DNA of 64,000 nucleotides from Eublepharis macularius (lineage: Eukaryota > Chordata > Lepidosauria > Squamata > Eublepharidae): positions 154,250,397 to 154,314,396 of the forward strand of contig NC_072790.1 of NCBI RefSeq assembly GCF_028583425.1. The letters run 5' to 3'. Below are positions 23,839 to 33,965 of the stretch, in pieces; within the stretch, counting starts at the first letter, position 1; each line of letters begins with the position of its first letter. Made by a program: the position numbers and the translations under genes. Under the pieces are notes generated by a model. It saw nothing but the letters and a program-made list of their open reading frames with translations. It was not told the DNA's origin and searched no databases.

Positions 23839-26388
23839 TCAGACCCCGGGTAGGTCCAGGTCCACAGGAGGGTGACCCAGTAGGTTGAGGTTCACCTTGA
23901 TGAACATCAGTGTGTCCACCAGGTCTGGGTGCAGACGTGCGCGGCGGGGACGGAGGAGGTCTCTCAGGTGGGAGAACACCTGCTTGCTCTGCACGCTGGT
24001 GGGAGGGCAGGAAAGGATGTTGGTGGCGATGATCGACAGTTCTGGCCATCGGTCCGATTTCCTCGCCCAGTACTGCAACAGGTTGGCATGGGGGGCTCGG
24101 TGAGCTCCGAAAGGTACTCACGCACCATGGCCCTCCACTGGGTGGGATGTGCCCACCGTGCAGCGGCCAACGACGCTGCCCACCGACGAGGCCCAGAGAT
24201 CGAATGTGTCCATTGAGGTGGCTCTTCCCTGGTGTGGCTCTCTTCCCACCTCCTGCCCCTCGCCCTCACCCTCCTCCTCCACTGCCTGCCCCTCTCCGCT
24301 GTCCAGTTCCTTCTCTCCTGCCCTCTGTCTCTGGAAATGGAGCACTGCTCTGTGGAGCTCCTTTTTCCAGTGCTGCATCTGACCTGCCTGTGTGGCGATG
24401 CTGTCCCTGATGCAGGGGTCACAGAGGGAGGCAAGTTGGTAGGGTGTCTTGCGGCGGAGAGGATGCAGGCATTTGACAACGCAGGCATGGATCCTCTGGA
24501 CAAAGTTCTGGACCCTGTGGAGCAGCTCTTGCCCTTGCTGGAGCTCCTGGGCCAGAAACTGGTCAAGGCCATGGATCAGAGGAAGTACCTGACCCAGGCT
24601 GGTCTGATAGGAGCACAAGAGCTCAGTGGCATCCTTGAATGGTTTCAGGATCCGGGACATCTGTGCAAGGACTCTCCAGTCCACGGAGCTGAGGCTCAAC
24701 TCCTCTCCCCTCCTCAGCACATCCAAAGAGGACAGGATGTCCTGCACCATGCACCTCTGCTCCACCAGACAACAAATCATGTCGTAGGTGGAGTTCTAGC
24801 GGGTGGGCAGGTCCTGGAACACTTGGTGCTCGGGGACTCCTTCCTCCACCTGCCTCTGGAGCAGCTCATGGGATGAGTTGATGCTGCGTGAGAAGTGGGA
24901 AGCAATGTGACAGCAGCTGTCCAGCAGACTGCGCGTCTGCAAGGTTCCCTCATCCCAGCTGTCCCTCGGCTTGCTCCTCAGCCCGAGCATGTCCCGCATC
25001 ATGAGGTGCAGCTTGTGTGCCGTGCATACCAGGCCTGAGAGGGATGCCTCTTTCAGGGCTGCCAATATGTTGGCTCCCACATCCGTGACCCTGAAGCCAT
25101 GGACAAACCCTTCCACCCCAGATGTCCACTCCCACTCCCGGTGGCGATACTCTTCCCTGTGTGGAACTCGTACATCCCTCGGGCCTGAAGGAGAACCGCC
25201 CTGTAGCCCAGGCTCAAGCTGGTCACCTTTTTACGGCTGCCGGATCTTGGCCTGGGGAGATGGAGGTTCTCTGGTTGCCACCTGTGGGCGGTGATGGCAA
25301 GGTACCCATGATGGCAGCTGCTCCACAGGTCAGCCGTGAAGTGCACTGTTCTACCCTGGGCAGCTGACAGGTCTCTGTGCATCATGTCTCACACTACCTC
25401 GTACAGGGTGGGCACGGCTCGACACCCAATGGTGCACCGTGACGCCATGGAGAACCATGGGACAAAGTGCTGGAGCAGCAGTTGGAAGCCCACACCCTCC
25501 ACGATCGATAGGGGGAAGCCTTGCAGGGTGATCGCCTGCGCCACCACACGAACACCCGCCTCCTGAGCCCTTGACCTCACCCTTTTCAGCGGCACCACCC
25601 CCGACCCCGATGGAACAACTTCCCCCAAGGAGGCCTACCTGACCTTTCCGCTCCCACCAGCCGCACCCTTGGGATAAGGCTTCTTGCTCGGGGTGCATTC
25701 TGGAGACCATCCCACCAATCCCGGATCAGACGAGCTGGCAGACCTCAGTCTGCCAGACCCCTACAGATGTTTCGCTGCCCAAGGACGGAGAACAAAGGCT
25801 CGGGTGGTGCCTCTTCAGGTGCCAAGTCAGGGCCAAAGATGACAGGTGCTGCTGGTCATTGCCCCTGTGCACCAGACCCTCACACACACATCACCGCACC
25901 ACGCAGGGGTCATTAGGAAGGGCCCAAAAGTGCCTCCAAACATTGAGGTTGAACAGTGGCCCACTTACAGTTCCAGGGGAGGGAGGACAAAGGGTTGCTG
26001 CTGGCTGTGCCACAGTGCTGGCAATGGAAGACGGAGTGGTGGGTGGACTGCAGGCAGGGACAGCACCACCAGTAGTTTGAGATGGGGATCGGCTGGAGGA
26101 TTCCTCAAACCCAAACCATTCCTCCAAGGATCCCTCGGCCTCCTCCTCCCCAAAAAATTTTAGTAGTTCCTCTTCCACCGCCAGCAAGAGCTCTTCGGCC
26201 TCCTCCACAGCCTCAACTGGTGATTTTGGGGGAGCTGGAGTCTCTGCTGCTCCAGAGCCCTGCACAGCACTGCTTCCCATGCTGCAACTGGGACAATCTC
26301 TGCACTTCCCCCCACGACCACTCTTGTCCCCCACCCGGCGCCTCATAGTGCCAGCAAAAAACAACTGAGGAGAAGGAGATGACAGCAA
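23839..26388 (-). pseudogene. hAT transposase pseudogene (BED finger, hAT C-terminal domain)
   Basis: On the minus strand, pieces of one hAT transposase follow in the right order but in shifting frames. First comes an acidic N-terminus (26388-25960), then a zf-BED finger (about 25955-25800, VWRHFWALPNDPCVV ... WHLKRHH) interrupted by an in-frame stop. Next are IVEGVGFQLLLQHFVPWFS (25540-25480), FTADLWSSCHHGYLAITAH (25340-25285), VTDVGANILAALKEA and TAHKLHLMM (25085-24990). At about 24796 a stop replaces the W expected in the 'TRWNSTY' motif. The hAT C-terminal dimerisation region ends it (24075-23860, LLQYWARKSDRWPELS ... IIATNILSCPPTSVQSKQVFS). An intact family member would be about 800-900 residues. 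This copy needs several repairs and is dead. It is the source gene of the surrounding hAT element. Confidence 0.92.
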
Positions 26389-28830
26389 GCTTGGCCCTAG
26401 GGCCTGGCAGCAGCCCTGGCACCAGAGGGAAGCAGGGACTAGAGCCCGAGCCCACCACTCCCACAGACCTGACCAGGCACTGATTAATAATAATCAATGT
26501 GAGCCCCCAGCCGAGGTACCCACTGAGCTTGGCCCCAGGGCCTGGCAGCAGCCCTGGCACCAGAGGGAAGGAGGGACTACAGCCCGAGCCCACCACTCCC
26601 ACAGACCTGACCAGGCACTGATTAATAATAATCAATGTGAGCCCCCAGCCGAGGTACCCACCGAGCTTGGCCCCAGGGCCTGGCAGCAGCCCTGGCACCA
26701 GAGGGAGGGAGGGACTAGAGCCCTAGCCCATCGCTCCCACAGACCTGACCAGATCAGGCACTGATTAATAATAATAATGTGAGGCCTCAGCCACTGCCAC
26801 AGACATGAACAGATCAGGCACTAATGTGAACCCTCAGCTGAGGTACCCACCGAGCTTGGCCCAAGGGCCTGGCAGCAGCCCTAGCACCAGAGGGAAGGAG
26901 GGACTAGAGCGCTAGCCCACCACTCCCAGAGACCTGAACAGATCAGGCCCTGATCAGTAATCAATGTGAGCCCTCAGCTGAGGTACCCACCAAGCTTGGC
27001 CCCAGGGCCTGGCAGCAGCCCTGGCACCAGAGGGAGGGAGGGACTAGAGCCCTAGCCCACCACTCCCACAGACCTGAACAGGCACTGATTAATAATAATC
27101 AATGTGAGCCCTCAGTCAAGGTACCCACCAAGCTTGGCCCCCGGGCCTGGCAGCAGCCCTGGCACCAGAGGGAGGGAGGGACTAGAGCCCAAGCCCACCG
27201 CTCCTACAGATGTGACCAGATCAGGCGCTGATTAATAATAATCAATGTGAGTTCTCAGCCGAGGTACCCACCAAGCTTGGCCCCAGGGCCTGGCAGCAGC
27301 CCTGGCACCAGAGGGAGGGACTAGAGCCCTAGCCCATCACTCCCAGAGACCTGAACAGATCAGGCACTAATGTGAGCCCTCAGCCGAGGTACCCACTGAG
27401 CTTGGCCCCAGGGCCTGGCAGTAGCCCTGGCACCAGAGGGAGGGAGGGACTAGAGCCCTAGCCCACCACTCCCACAGACCTGAACAGGCACTGATTAATA
27501 ATAATCAATGTGAGCCCTCAGTCAAGGTACCCACCAAGCTTGGCCCCCGGGGCCTGGCAGCAGCCCTGGCACCAGAGGGAGGGAGGGACTAGAGCCCTAG
27601 CCCACCGCTCCTACAGATGTGACCAGATCAGGCACTGATTAATAATAATGTGAGCCCTCAGCCGAGGTACCCACCGATCTTGGCCCCAGGGCCTGGCAGC
27701 AGCCCTGGCACCAGAGGGAGGGAGGGACTAGAGCCCTAGCCCACTGCTCCCACAGACCTGAACAGATCAGGCACTGATTAATAATAATAATCAATGTGAA
27801 CCCTCAGCTGAGGTACCCACCGAGCTTGGCCCAAGGGCCTGGCAGCAGCCCTAGCACCAGAGGGAAGGAGGGACTAGAGCCCTAGCCCACCACTCCAGAG
27901 ACCTGAACAGATCAGGCCCTGATCAATAATTAAAGTGAGCCCTCAGTCGAGGTACCTACTGAGCTTGGCCCCAGGGCCTGGCAGCAGCCCTGGCACCAGA
28001 GGGAAGGAGGGACTAGAGCCCTTGCCCACCACTCCCTCAGACCTGAATCGATCAGGCACTGATTAATAATAATAATCAATGTGAACCCTCAGCTGAGGTA
28101 CCCACCGAGCTTGGCCCCAGGGCCTGGCAGCAGCCCTGGCATCAGAGGGAAGGGGGGACTAGAGCCCTAGCCCACCAATCCCACAGACCCGAACAGGCAC
28201 TGATTAATAATAATCAATGTGAGCCCTCAGTCAAGGTACCCACCAAGCTTGGCCCCAGGGCCTGGCAGCAGCCCTGGCACCAGAGGGAGGGAGGGACTAG
28301 AGCCCTAGTCCACCGCTCCTACAGATGTGACCAGATCAGGCGCTGATTAATAATAATCAGTGTGAGCTCTCAGCCGAGGTACCCACCAAGCTTGGCCCCA
28401 GGGCCTGGCAGCAGCCCTGGCACCAGAGGGAGGGACTAGAGCCCTAGCCCACCACTCTCACAGACCTGAACAGATCAGGCACTAATGTGAGCCCTCAGCC
28501 GAGGTACCCACTGAGCTTGGCCCCAGGGCCTGGCAGCAGCCCTGGCACCAGAGGGAAGGAGGGACTACAGCCCGAGCCCACCACTCCCACAGACCTGAAC
28601 AGATCAGGCACTAATGTGAGCCCTCAGCCGAGGTACCCACCAAGCTTGGTCCCAGGGCCTGGCAGCAGCCCTGGCACCAGAGGGAAGGAGGGACTAGAGC
28701 CCTAGCCCACCATTCCCACAGACCTAAACAGACCAGGCCCTGATCAATAATCAATGGGAGCCCTCAGCCGAGGTGCCCATTGAGCTTGGCCCCAGAGCCA
28801 GGCAGCAGCCCTGGAACCAGAAGAGATAGA
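26389..28830. repeat. Minisatellite, ~138-bp unit, about 18 copies, with higher-order structure
   Basis: The unit starts GCTTGGCCCCAGGGCCTGG and ends in an AT-rich TGATTAATAATAATCAATG before the next copy. Unit starts at 26389, 26527, 26665, 26854, 26994, 27132, 27275, 27400, 27538, about 27676, 27824, 27963, 28109, 28247, 28390, 28515, 28644 and 28784 give steps mostly of 125-146 bp, with 138 commonest. The step pattern 138-143-125 occurs twice, offset by 1115 bp at four successive anchors (26994/28109 to 27400/28515), showing duplication of an eight-unit block. It lies between the transposase remnant and the right end of the hAT. Confidence 0.95.
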
Positions 28831-29002
28831 TCCCTATCCCCCAAAGCCAAGCTCAATTGTACTCTAGTGTCAGTCTCTCTCCCAAAGCCTAGCAAGTGGC
28901 AAGCAAGAGCTCTGTCCCACTCCACTGCTCGCAGAAAGTGAAACCCAGCCTGGGAGTCCCTGGCTATTTATAATCATAGATCCCATTCAGCAACACAGGA
29001 GG

Positions 29003-29429
29003 TCTGTGTTTGGCCGTCAGACCTGCCTATCTGGGTTTGCAGGGATGAGATTGGAGTGCCCATGGCTACAGAACACTCCCTTCCCCCTCCCTCCCCTAGG
29101 TGTCTTCTCCCAACTTGTAACTGCTTTGCAGCTCCGTGGTTGGAAGGAAGCCCTGCTGATCAAGGAAAGCTGGGCTTCCATTTGGGTTTCCAGGGTGACA
29201 GAAGGAGGGCAGACAGAGCTCAGGCATTCCCCTGGCTCCGTTGCCAGGGGAATAGATTGCTGGTGCCTGAGTGTCTGGCTTCCTGAACCGCGCCCTAACG
29301 CCCCGAACCAGGCCTCTCCTGACTGCTGGTTCGTTGGCCGTGGACAAGCACAAACCACTGGGTCACGATCGTGCGATCGCCATTTTCATGGGGTTTTGAG
29401 GTTCGTAATGCGGTTCGTGCCCGTCTCTA
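29003..29429. repeat. Right-terminal region of the 9-kb hAT shared with the 647-bp copy
   Basis: From 29003 ('GTCTGTGTTTGGCCGTCAGA') to the right terminus, the sequence aligns with 32297-32727 with only scattered differences. The two diverge mainly in the subterminal motif, GTTCGT/TTCGTG here and GATCGT/GATCATG there. This shows the 647-bp element is a relative of the 9-kb one. Confidence 0.9.
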
Positions 29430-29857
29430 GTTCTAATACAGAATCTAGTTTCGAACATGCAACTGGTGTATTAGAAAGTTTCTGTATTAGTTTCCCTGTT
29501 TTTAGTTCTGAAGTACTGTGCATGTTCAGTTAGCCAGAGCTTTCAGTTCTTTTTGCTCATGCATGTCCTTTCCTTCCTTTTCTATATTATCCATGGATTC
29601 ACTCTGCTCTGAGTTCCACTCCTTGGTTTCCATTTATGTAGGATGATTTCTAAAATTCTAGTAGAATGAGAGCAAAAAAGCAGTATTGATGTGAATATAA
29701 ATATGATTGCATCAAGAGTCTCTTGGTATATTGTCTTTTATCAATGCGAAGGAGTGCATATTGTCATCAATAAAACACCTTATAGGAAAAACTTGATCCT
29801 GTTACTATGTTAGTTAACTGTTAGTAACTATAACTGTTAACTATGTAACCCATTTCG

Positions 29858-30856
29858 CCTTTTTTGCACTTATGGTTTAAACTGCCATTTATGAGCATTT
29901 GCCATGATTGCAATGGCTTTGGCACGGCACTTCCACATTCCACACTGTCCAAGGCAGTTTCAATTTGGCATCTTGTTTTTATTTTAGATGGGCTTTGAAG
30001 CCTTGGTGCAGTTTCGGGCTTTGGGGACTTTGCAAGTTATGTCACATTTTTTTTAAAAACTTTGAGCAGGTGTAGTAACATTGCGAAGTTGGTACCCATC
30101 CCCCCTTTATTTGCTGATTGGGCTGTCCTGTGCCAACTGGAGAGGCAATTGGTGGCAGAGTCCTGGAAGGAAACATGTACTTTTTGTGCCTGTTCCACTC
30201 TCATTTATTTTTTTAAAAGCCAAGCCAGGAAAGGGTTAAAATGCTGTTGCTTCATCCCCTTCTGGCAGGTTCCCTCCTGCTTTGCTTTGCAAATGGCTGT
30301 GCAAAACACTTGGGTTTTTTTGGCATTAGCAGAAGATGCGGGAGGGAGGGAAAAACAGCCATTTAACCCTTTCCTGGCTTTTAAAGCCAGCAGGGAATAA
30401 GCAGCAACATTAAGAATCGTTCCTGGCTTTGAGAAAAAAATAAGAGCGTGGGTGCATAGCCGGGTGAAAGGAAGCCAACGGAGCAGCAGCTTTATGGCCT
30501 TAACCTCACTTTACTAATAAAAATAGTGGAAAAGGAGTTCAGAGAGCTGAGGAGGGTGGGAATGGTTAATTCCGCACAGACCAATCAGCTCCTGGGGAAA
30601 AGGATGGGGGGAAGAGAACCAGAAGGGGAGTATAGAGTTTGCACTCACATTAATTGGGCCAGACACAACTCAGCAGCGGCTTCAAAATATAATCACTGTA
30701 TATCCACAGGGGAAAACATTGGGGATACCATGGACAAACATCAGTATTGTGTCTCATCATGACTACCTTGCAAGTGTGGAACTCCTGCAAACATGGGAAG
30801 CAGAATAGATACTGAAACGCTTTAAAGTCCCAATTAAAGTCCCAATGCGAAAAGGA
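29858..30856. mobile_element. Unclassified DNA-transposon-like element
   Basis: The left edge (CCTTTTTTGCACTTATGGTTTAAAC at about 29859) and the complement of the right edge (CCTTTTCGCATTGGGACTTTAA at about 30855) resemble each other, suggesting inverted ends. The right third (30430-30780) matches, in opposite orientation, 63130-63440: both encode the shared string KEFRELRRVG and a following NSAQTNQL. The shared string is in the frame at 30526-30762 here. I cannot assign a superfamily and could not find a clear target-site duplication. Confidence 0.5.
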
Positions 30857-30869
30857 CCTATATTAAGAT

Positions 30870-31673
30870 TTTGCTGCTGTTAGTGTTAGTGTGTGTTAAT
30901 GCACACATGTGCGTTGGTAGTGTAGAAGGAGGAAAGATGTGAATGAACTGAAAAAACTAAAAGCTGTGGTGTGACAAACTCAGCTTTACACGCTGTGATT
31001 TCCAGTAGGAGGGTTATGATTGACAGGTTTCCTCCTCCCTCCCATGTGGCTAGCCTGAATGGCAGTTGGGGATGGAATGTTGGGGAAGCTGGCAGTTGGA
31101 TTTGGAGAGTAAACAAGAGAGTGAAAGAGAGTTGGAGCCTGGCTTTTGACCAGTGAGGGTCAGCCAGAAAATCCTCTGTGATTTGTGAAGCACTTTTAGT
31201 CCTAGGACTAAAGTGGGGAAAACCAGCACAAACCCTTACTTAGACTCAATAGATCTGGGAAGTATAGAGGGAGGATAGAAGAAGGAGGAAGAAAGGTGTC
31301 TCCCCTTCAGTGCCAGGAACAGGATTATAGTTAACTGCTATAACACCTGCCCAGGATCTGGGAAGGATCTGTCTCTGTGGAGCACCCTTAAGTCTGGAGA
31401 GGAGGGAAAGTCGTGCTGTGTTTGTGTTGAAGTATCTAAAGTGTAACATCTATGAAACAGTGTGAACCTCCAAAAGCAGCCTGTAACCGAATGTTTTGTG
31501 CCTCACACCAGTGAAGTTGTTATACCAAAACCTTTCTGTCATTCCGTTCAAACACCTGCCTACCTGCCTTTTAAGTTCAACTTCTGTTAATAAACCTTCA
31601 ATTACATTTTTGAACCTTCCCAAGCCTCGTGTGCCAGTTTCTGATAAAGGGAACTGCAAACCCCTGATCTGTC
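30870..31673. other. Unassigned stretch with poly(A)-signal-like motif
   Basis: This part of the FMN2 intron shows no coding frame of note. TTAATAAACCTTC near 31590 resembles a polyadenylation signal and the GA-rich context around 31250-31420 resembles a retroelement UTR. Without terminal repeats I cannot call it an LTR. Confidence 0.3.
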
Positions 31674-31723
31674 CTCTATTAAGACTCAGGGTAACAGAAA
31701 CTGGAGAGTCCTGACAGAGTAAG

Positions 31724-31989
31724 TTAACAAAAGAATTCAGGACCCACGACACCCACTTCAAAAGAGAACACTCATATATTCAATACAATTACAATTTGGC
31801 AGATTACATGCAATTCATACAATATTCAAAATCCATTCACAATGCAAAGTTATATTAATACATACAGTCTTTGTGACAAGACCCAAAAGTACTCAGTGCT
31901 GGTATAACAAATAGTCCATAACCACAGCTATATAGCTAAATACATGAATCCATAAACAGAATAACTCAGTCCAATGCAATTCAATGCAA
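31724..31989 (+). repeat. Left inverted arm (pairs with 32764-33032)
   Basis: It contains AATTCAGGACC, TTTGTGACAAGACCCA, GGTATAACAAATAGTCCATA and ATAACTCAGTCCAATGCAAT, all found as complements in the right arm. The arms could fold into a stem of roughly 270 bp. Confidence 0.95.
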
Positions 31990-32080
31990 GTGCACATATA
32001 CCATCTTTGAGAAAGGGATTCCAGAAATGGGACTCTGCACCGGTTTCCCGTCAGATGGATAATTCTACATGATTTATGAC

Positions 32081-32727
32081 TAGAGATGGGCATGATCCCA
32101 AAAAAATTAACGATCAAGCTGATCATGGATCAGCGCCGGCGACGATCCCGATTTAACGACCCGCACCGAGCATCTCCCGTTCCCGATCCGTGGATCGTGG
32201 ATCGTGAATCGTGGAGACAAAAGTTCAGGGGCGCCCCGCTGTTCCCAGTGATACAGGAACAGTGGGTGATGTCGGTGGCATCTGTGTTTGTGTTTGGCCG
32301 TCTGTGTTTGGCCGTCAGAGCTGCCTATCAGGGTTTGCAGGGATGAGATTGGAGTGCCCATGGCTACAGAACACCCCCTTCCCCCTCCCTCCCCTGGGTG
32401 TCTTCTCCCAACTGGTGACTGCTTTGCTGCTCCATGGTTGGAAGGAAGCCCTGCTGATCAAGGAAAGCTGGGCTTCCATTCAGGTTTCCAGGGCGACAGA
32501 AGGAGGGCAAACAGAGCTCAGGCGTTCCCCTGGCTCCATTGCAAGGGGAATAGATTGCTGGCGCCTGAGTGTCTGGATCCCCGATCTGAGCCCGATCGCC
32601 CCAATCTAGGCCCCTCCCGATCGCTGGATCGTTGGCCGTGGACGATAACGATGCGCCAAGTCACGATCGCGCGATCACCGTTATCGTGGGATTTTTTCTA
32701 TCGTAATGCAGATCATGCCCATCTCTA
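32081..32727. mobile_element. 647-bp non-autonomous hAT, relative of the 9-kb element
   Basis: The ends TAGAGATGGGCATGATCC and (complement) TAGAGATGGGCATGATCT are inverted repeats. The octamer TTTATGAC flanks it perfectly at 32073-32080 and 32728-32735. The right two thirds (32297-32727) aligns with the right end of the 9-kb hAT (29003-29429). It has no transposase sequence and so depended on a relative for movement. It lies in the loop of the inverted-arm element and is therefore younger than it. Confidence 0.95.
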
Positions 32728-32763
32728 TTTATGACCTATAGTGCCTTCCTGGCCTGCTATGTT

Positions 32764-33032
32764 GTTGCATTTAATTGCATTGGACTGAGTTATTCTGTTT
32801 ATGGATTCATGTATTTAGCTATATAGCTGTGGTTATGGACTATTTGTTATACCAGCACTGAGCACTTATGGGTCTTGTCACAAAGACTGTATGTTTTAAT
32901 ATAACTTTGCATTGTGAATGGATTTTGAATATTGTATGAATCATGTAATCTGGCAAATTGTAATTGTATTGAATATATGAGTGTTCACTTTTGAAGTGGG
33001 TGTTGTTAGGTGGTCCTGAATTCTTTTGTTAA
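32764..33032 (-). repeat. Right inverted arm (pairs with 31724-31989)
   Basis: This is the reverse complement of the left arm at near-identical sequence, including TATGGACTATTTGTTATACC and GGTCCTGAATTCTTTTG. Differences are a few substitutions and small indels. Confidence 0.95.
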
Positions 33033-33416
33033 CTCTATTAAGACTCGGCTGGGTAACCAAATTGTAATATTCATAAGGGTGGGACAAAGAAGAACGTTGA
33101 AGCTCAATATCAACCACGTTACCAAAGGCTGCCCAGCCCAGTATACAGCTTCATAAGCTTACAGAGGAGGAGGTTTTACCTCATGGTAGGGGAAGGTCAG
33201 TCCAAGCCTGAGTTTGATGTGGGTTTGTGTCATGTGGCAAAGCTCCAAACCAATCCTTCTTAGCACCGACTCTTTAAACAATAATTGCCCATAGTTGTTG
33301 CTTGCTCTGTTTATATTTAAAGAGAAGGGGAAGTTTGTATGTTTGAATTCTTGATGTGCTCTAGAATTTTGCAGCAGCTCTTCTCACATAATTTGATGTT
33401 TTTGTTTTATTTTCAG

Positions 33417-33443
33417 AAAGCAAAGATAAGTATGAAGATCTGA
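33417..33443 (+). CDS. FMN2: FMN2 last coding exon
   Basis: After the acceptor TTTTATTTTCAG the frame continues in phase 0 from the exon ending at 15425 and encodes KAKISMKI followed by TGA. This short end completes the FSI tail (…HDSGI-KAKISMKI) by which FMN1/FMN2 bind the Spire KIND domain. Vertebrate FMN2 is known to end in the same KAKISMK motif. Only nine codons including the stop are coding; the rest of the exon is 3' UTR. Such a tiny coding end would be missed by gene finders. Confidence 0.93.
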   Translation, partial: KAKISMKI

Positions 33444-33642
33444 AAGATGAAAGGCGTGTGTCATTGTGCACCTGTTCAGTAAGCTCAAAATGTCTGTGGA
33501 TGGAGAAAAACCCCATTTGCTCAATTGTTTTCTTGACATCTTTTGCATTTTTTGTGTTCTTACTAACTGTAAGCACTGAGCATTCATTGATAAACAGATT
33601 TACTGTATAGAGTGCCCAATAAAGAAGTTATGCAGTTGAGAT
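33444..33642 (+). other. FMN2: FMN2 proximal 3' UTR
   Basis: Sequence after the stop codon runs to an AATAAA at 33618-33623, so a cleavage site near 33640 is plausible. Longer 3' UTR forms ending further right cannot be excluded. Confidence 0.55.
33618..33623 (+). terminator. Candidate FMN2 polyadenylation signal AATAAA
   Basis: A canonical hexamer lies 175 bp after the FMN2 stop and is followed within about 30 bp by a TG/T-rich stretch. It is the first such hexamer in the exon. Confidence 0.5.
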
Positions 33643-33884
33643 ACGTCTCTTCTATGTACTCCACACTTTTGTCATCCATGCAGTATCTTGTAACATGTAT
33701 GGAAAATACTAATATCTGAAGCAGCAAGAGGAAGCATCTCTGTCAGTCTGAAGCATACTGAAATCTGTATAGATATCTAACTTCGCACGCAGCCTACATT
33801 TCTATCTAGTAACATCTTTCCAAAGCAGCTGTGCTGCAATGCTGCCTTTAGGAGAGGATTTGTGTGGGTATCAATGTTAGTCTG

Positions 33885-33965
33885 TTGCAGCAAAACCTAA
33901 AAGCAAACTAGTGGCACTTTAAAGATTTGTTGAAGTATAAACTATTCTGGAGTAAACTTTGCTTT
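33885..33965. mobile_element. Old Penelope-like terminal fragment
   Basis: The tract 'TGTTAGTCTGTTGCAGCAAAACC' and the following 'AGTGGCACTTTAAAGA' correspond to the extension and arm of the elements at 48119 and 58247, with more divergence. Confidence 0.5.

Larger units (their letters stand above)
20400..29429 (-). mobile_element. 9030-bp hAT transposon with decayed transposase
   Basis: The ends TAGACATGGGCATGAACC and (complement of the right end) TAGAGACGGGCACGAACC are inverted repeats with three mismatches. A perfect 8-bp TSD flanks them, the hallmark of hAT. The minus strand carries a broken hAT transposase gene (23839-26388). Downstream of the gene (20640-23760) lie GC-rich duplicated blocks; upstream of it (26389-28830) is a minisatellite with a roughly 138-bp unit. 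The terminal 0.4 kb on the right (29003-29429) is shared with the 647-bp element at 32081-32727. At 9 kb it is large for an hAT element, most of the excess being tandem repeats. Its several stops and frameshifts mean it is no longer active. Confidence 0.93.
31688..33032. mobile_element. Penelope-like element with long inverted arms, carrying a nested hAT MITE
   Basis: A perfect 14-bp duplication CTCTATTAAGACTC flanks it (31674-31687 and 33033-33046). Inside, the arm 31724-31989 is the reverse complement of 32764-33032, with only about a dozen differences by eye. The left arm is preceded by a 36-bp extension (31688-31723) absent from the right arm. Inverted terminal arms, a one-sided extension of roughly 35 bp and a TSD of 10-15 bp are features described for Penelope-like elements. 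No open frame remains. A 647-bp hAT (32081-32727) sits in the loop; without it and its duplicated octamer the insertion is about 690 bp. Family assignment is inferred from structure, not protein. Confidence 0.7.
15426..33416 (+). other. FMN2: FMN2 last intron (about 18 kb)
   Basis: The intron runs from a GTAAGT donor to a TTTTATTTTCAG acceptor and separates the two exons of the FSI tail. More than half is transposon: a 9030-bp hAT at 20400-29429, a Penelope-like element carrying a further hAT at 31688-33032, an hAT-like block at 17073-18190, and smaller MITEs. Stretches 15786-17070, 18190-20391 and 29438-29855 are AT-rich without a recognisable gene. The T-rich start at 16690 and pyrimidine-rich 18190-19100 may be remnants of minus-strand L1-type sequence, but I cannot show it. 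Confidence 0.85.

Noticed and set aside
26389..28830. Possible CRISPR-like or satellite array
   Set aside because: Units are contiguous and about 138 bp long, without unique spacers, and they lie inside a transposon in a vertebrate intron. It is a minisatellite.
30965..31716. Solo LTR with TG...CA ends and a poly(A) signal
   Set aside because: The right part belongs to the inverted-arm element, whose 14-bp TSD lies at 31674-31687. No LTR partner, primer-binding site or short TSD was found.
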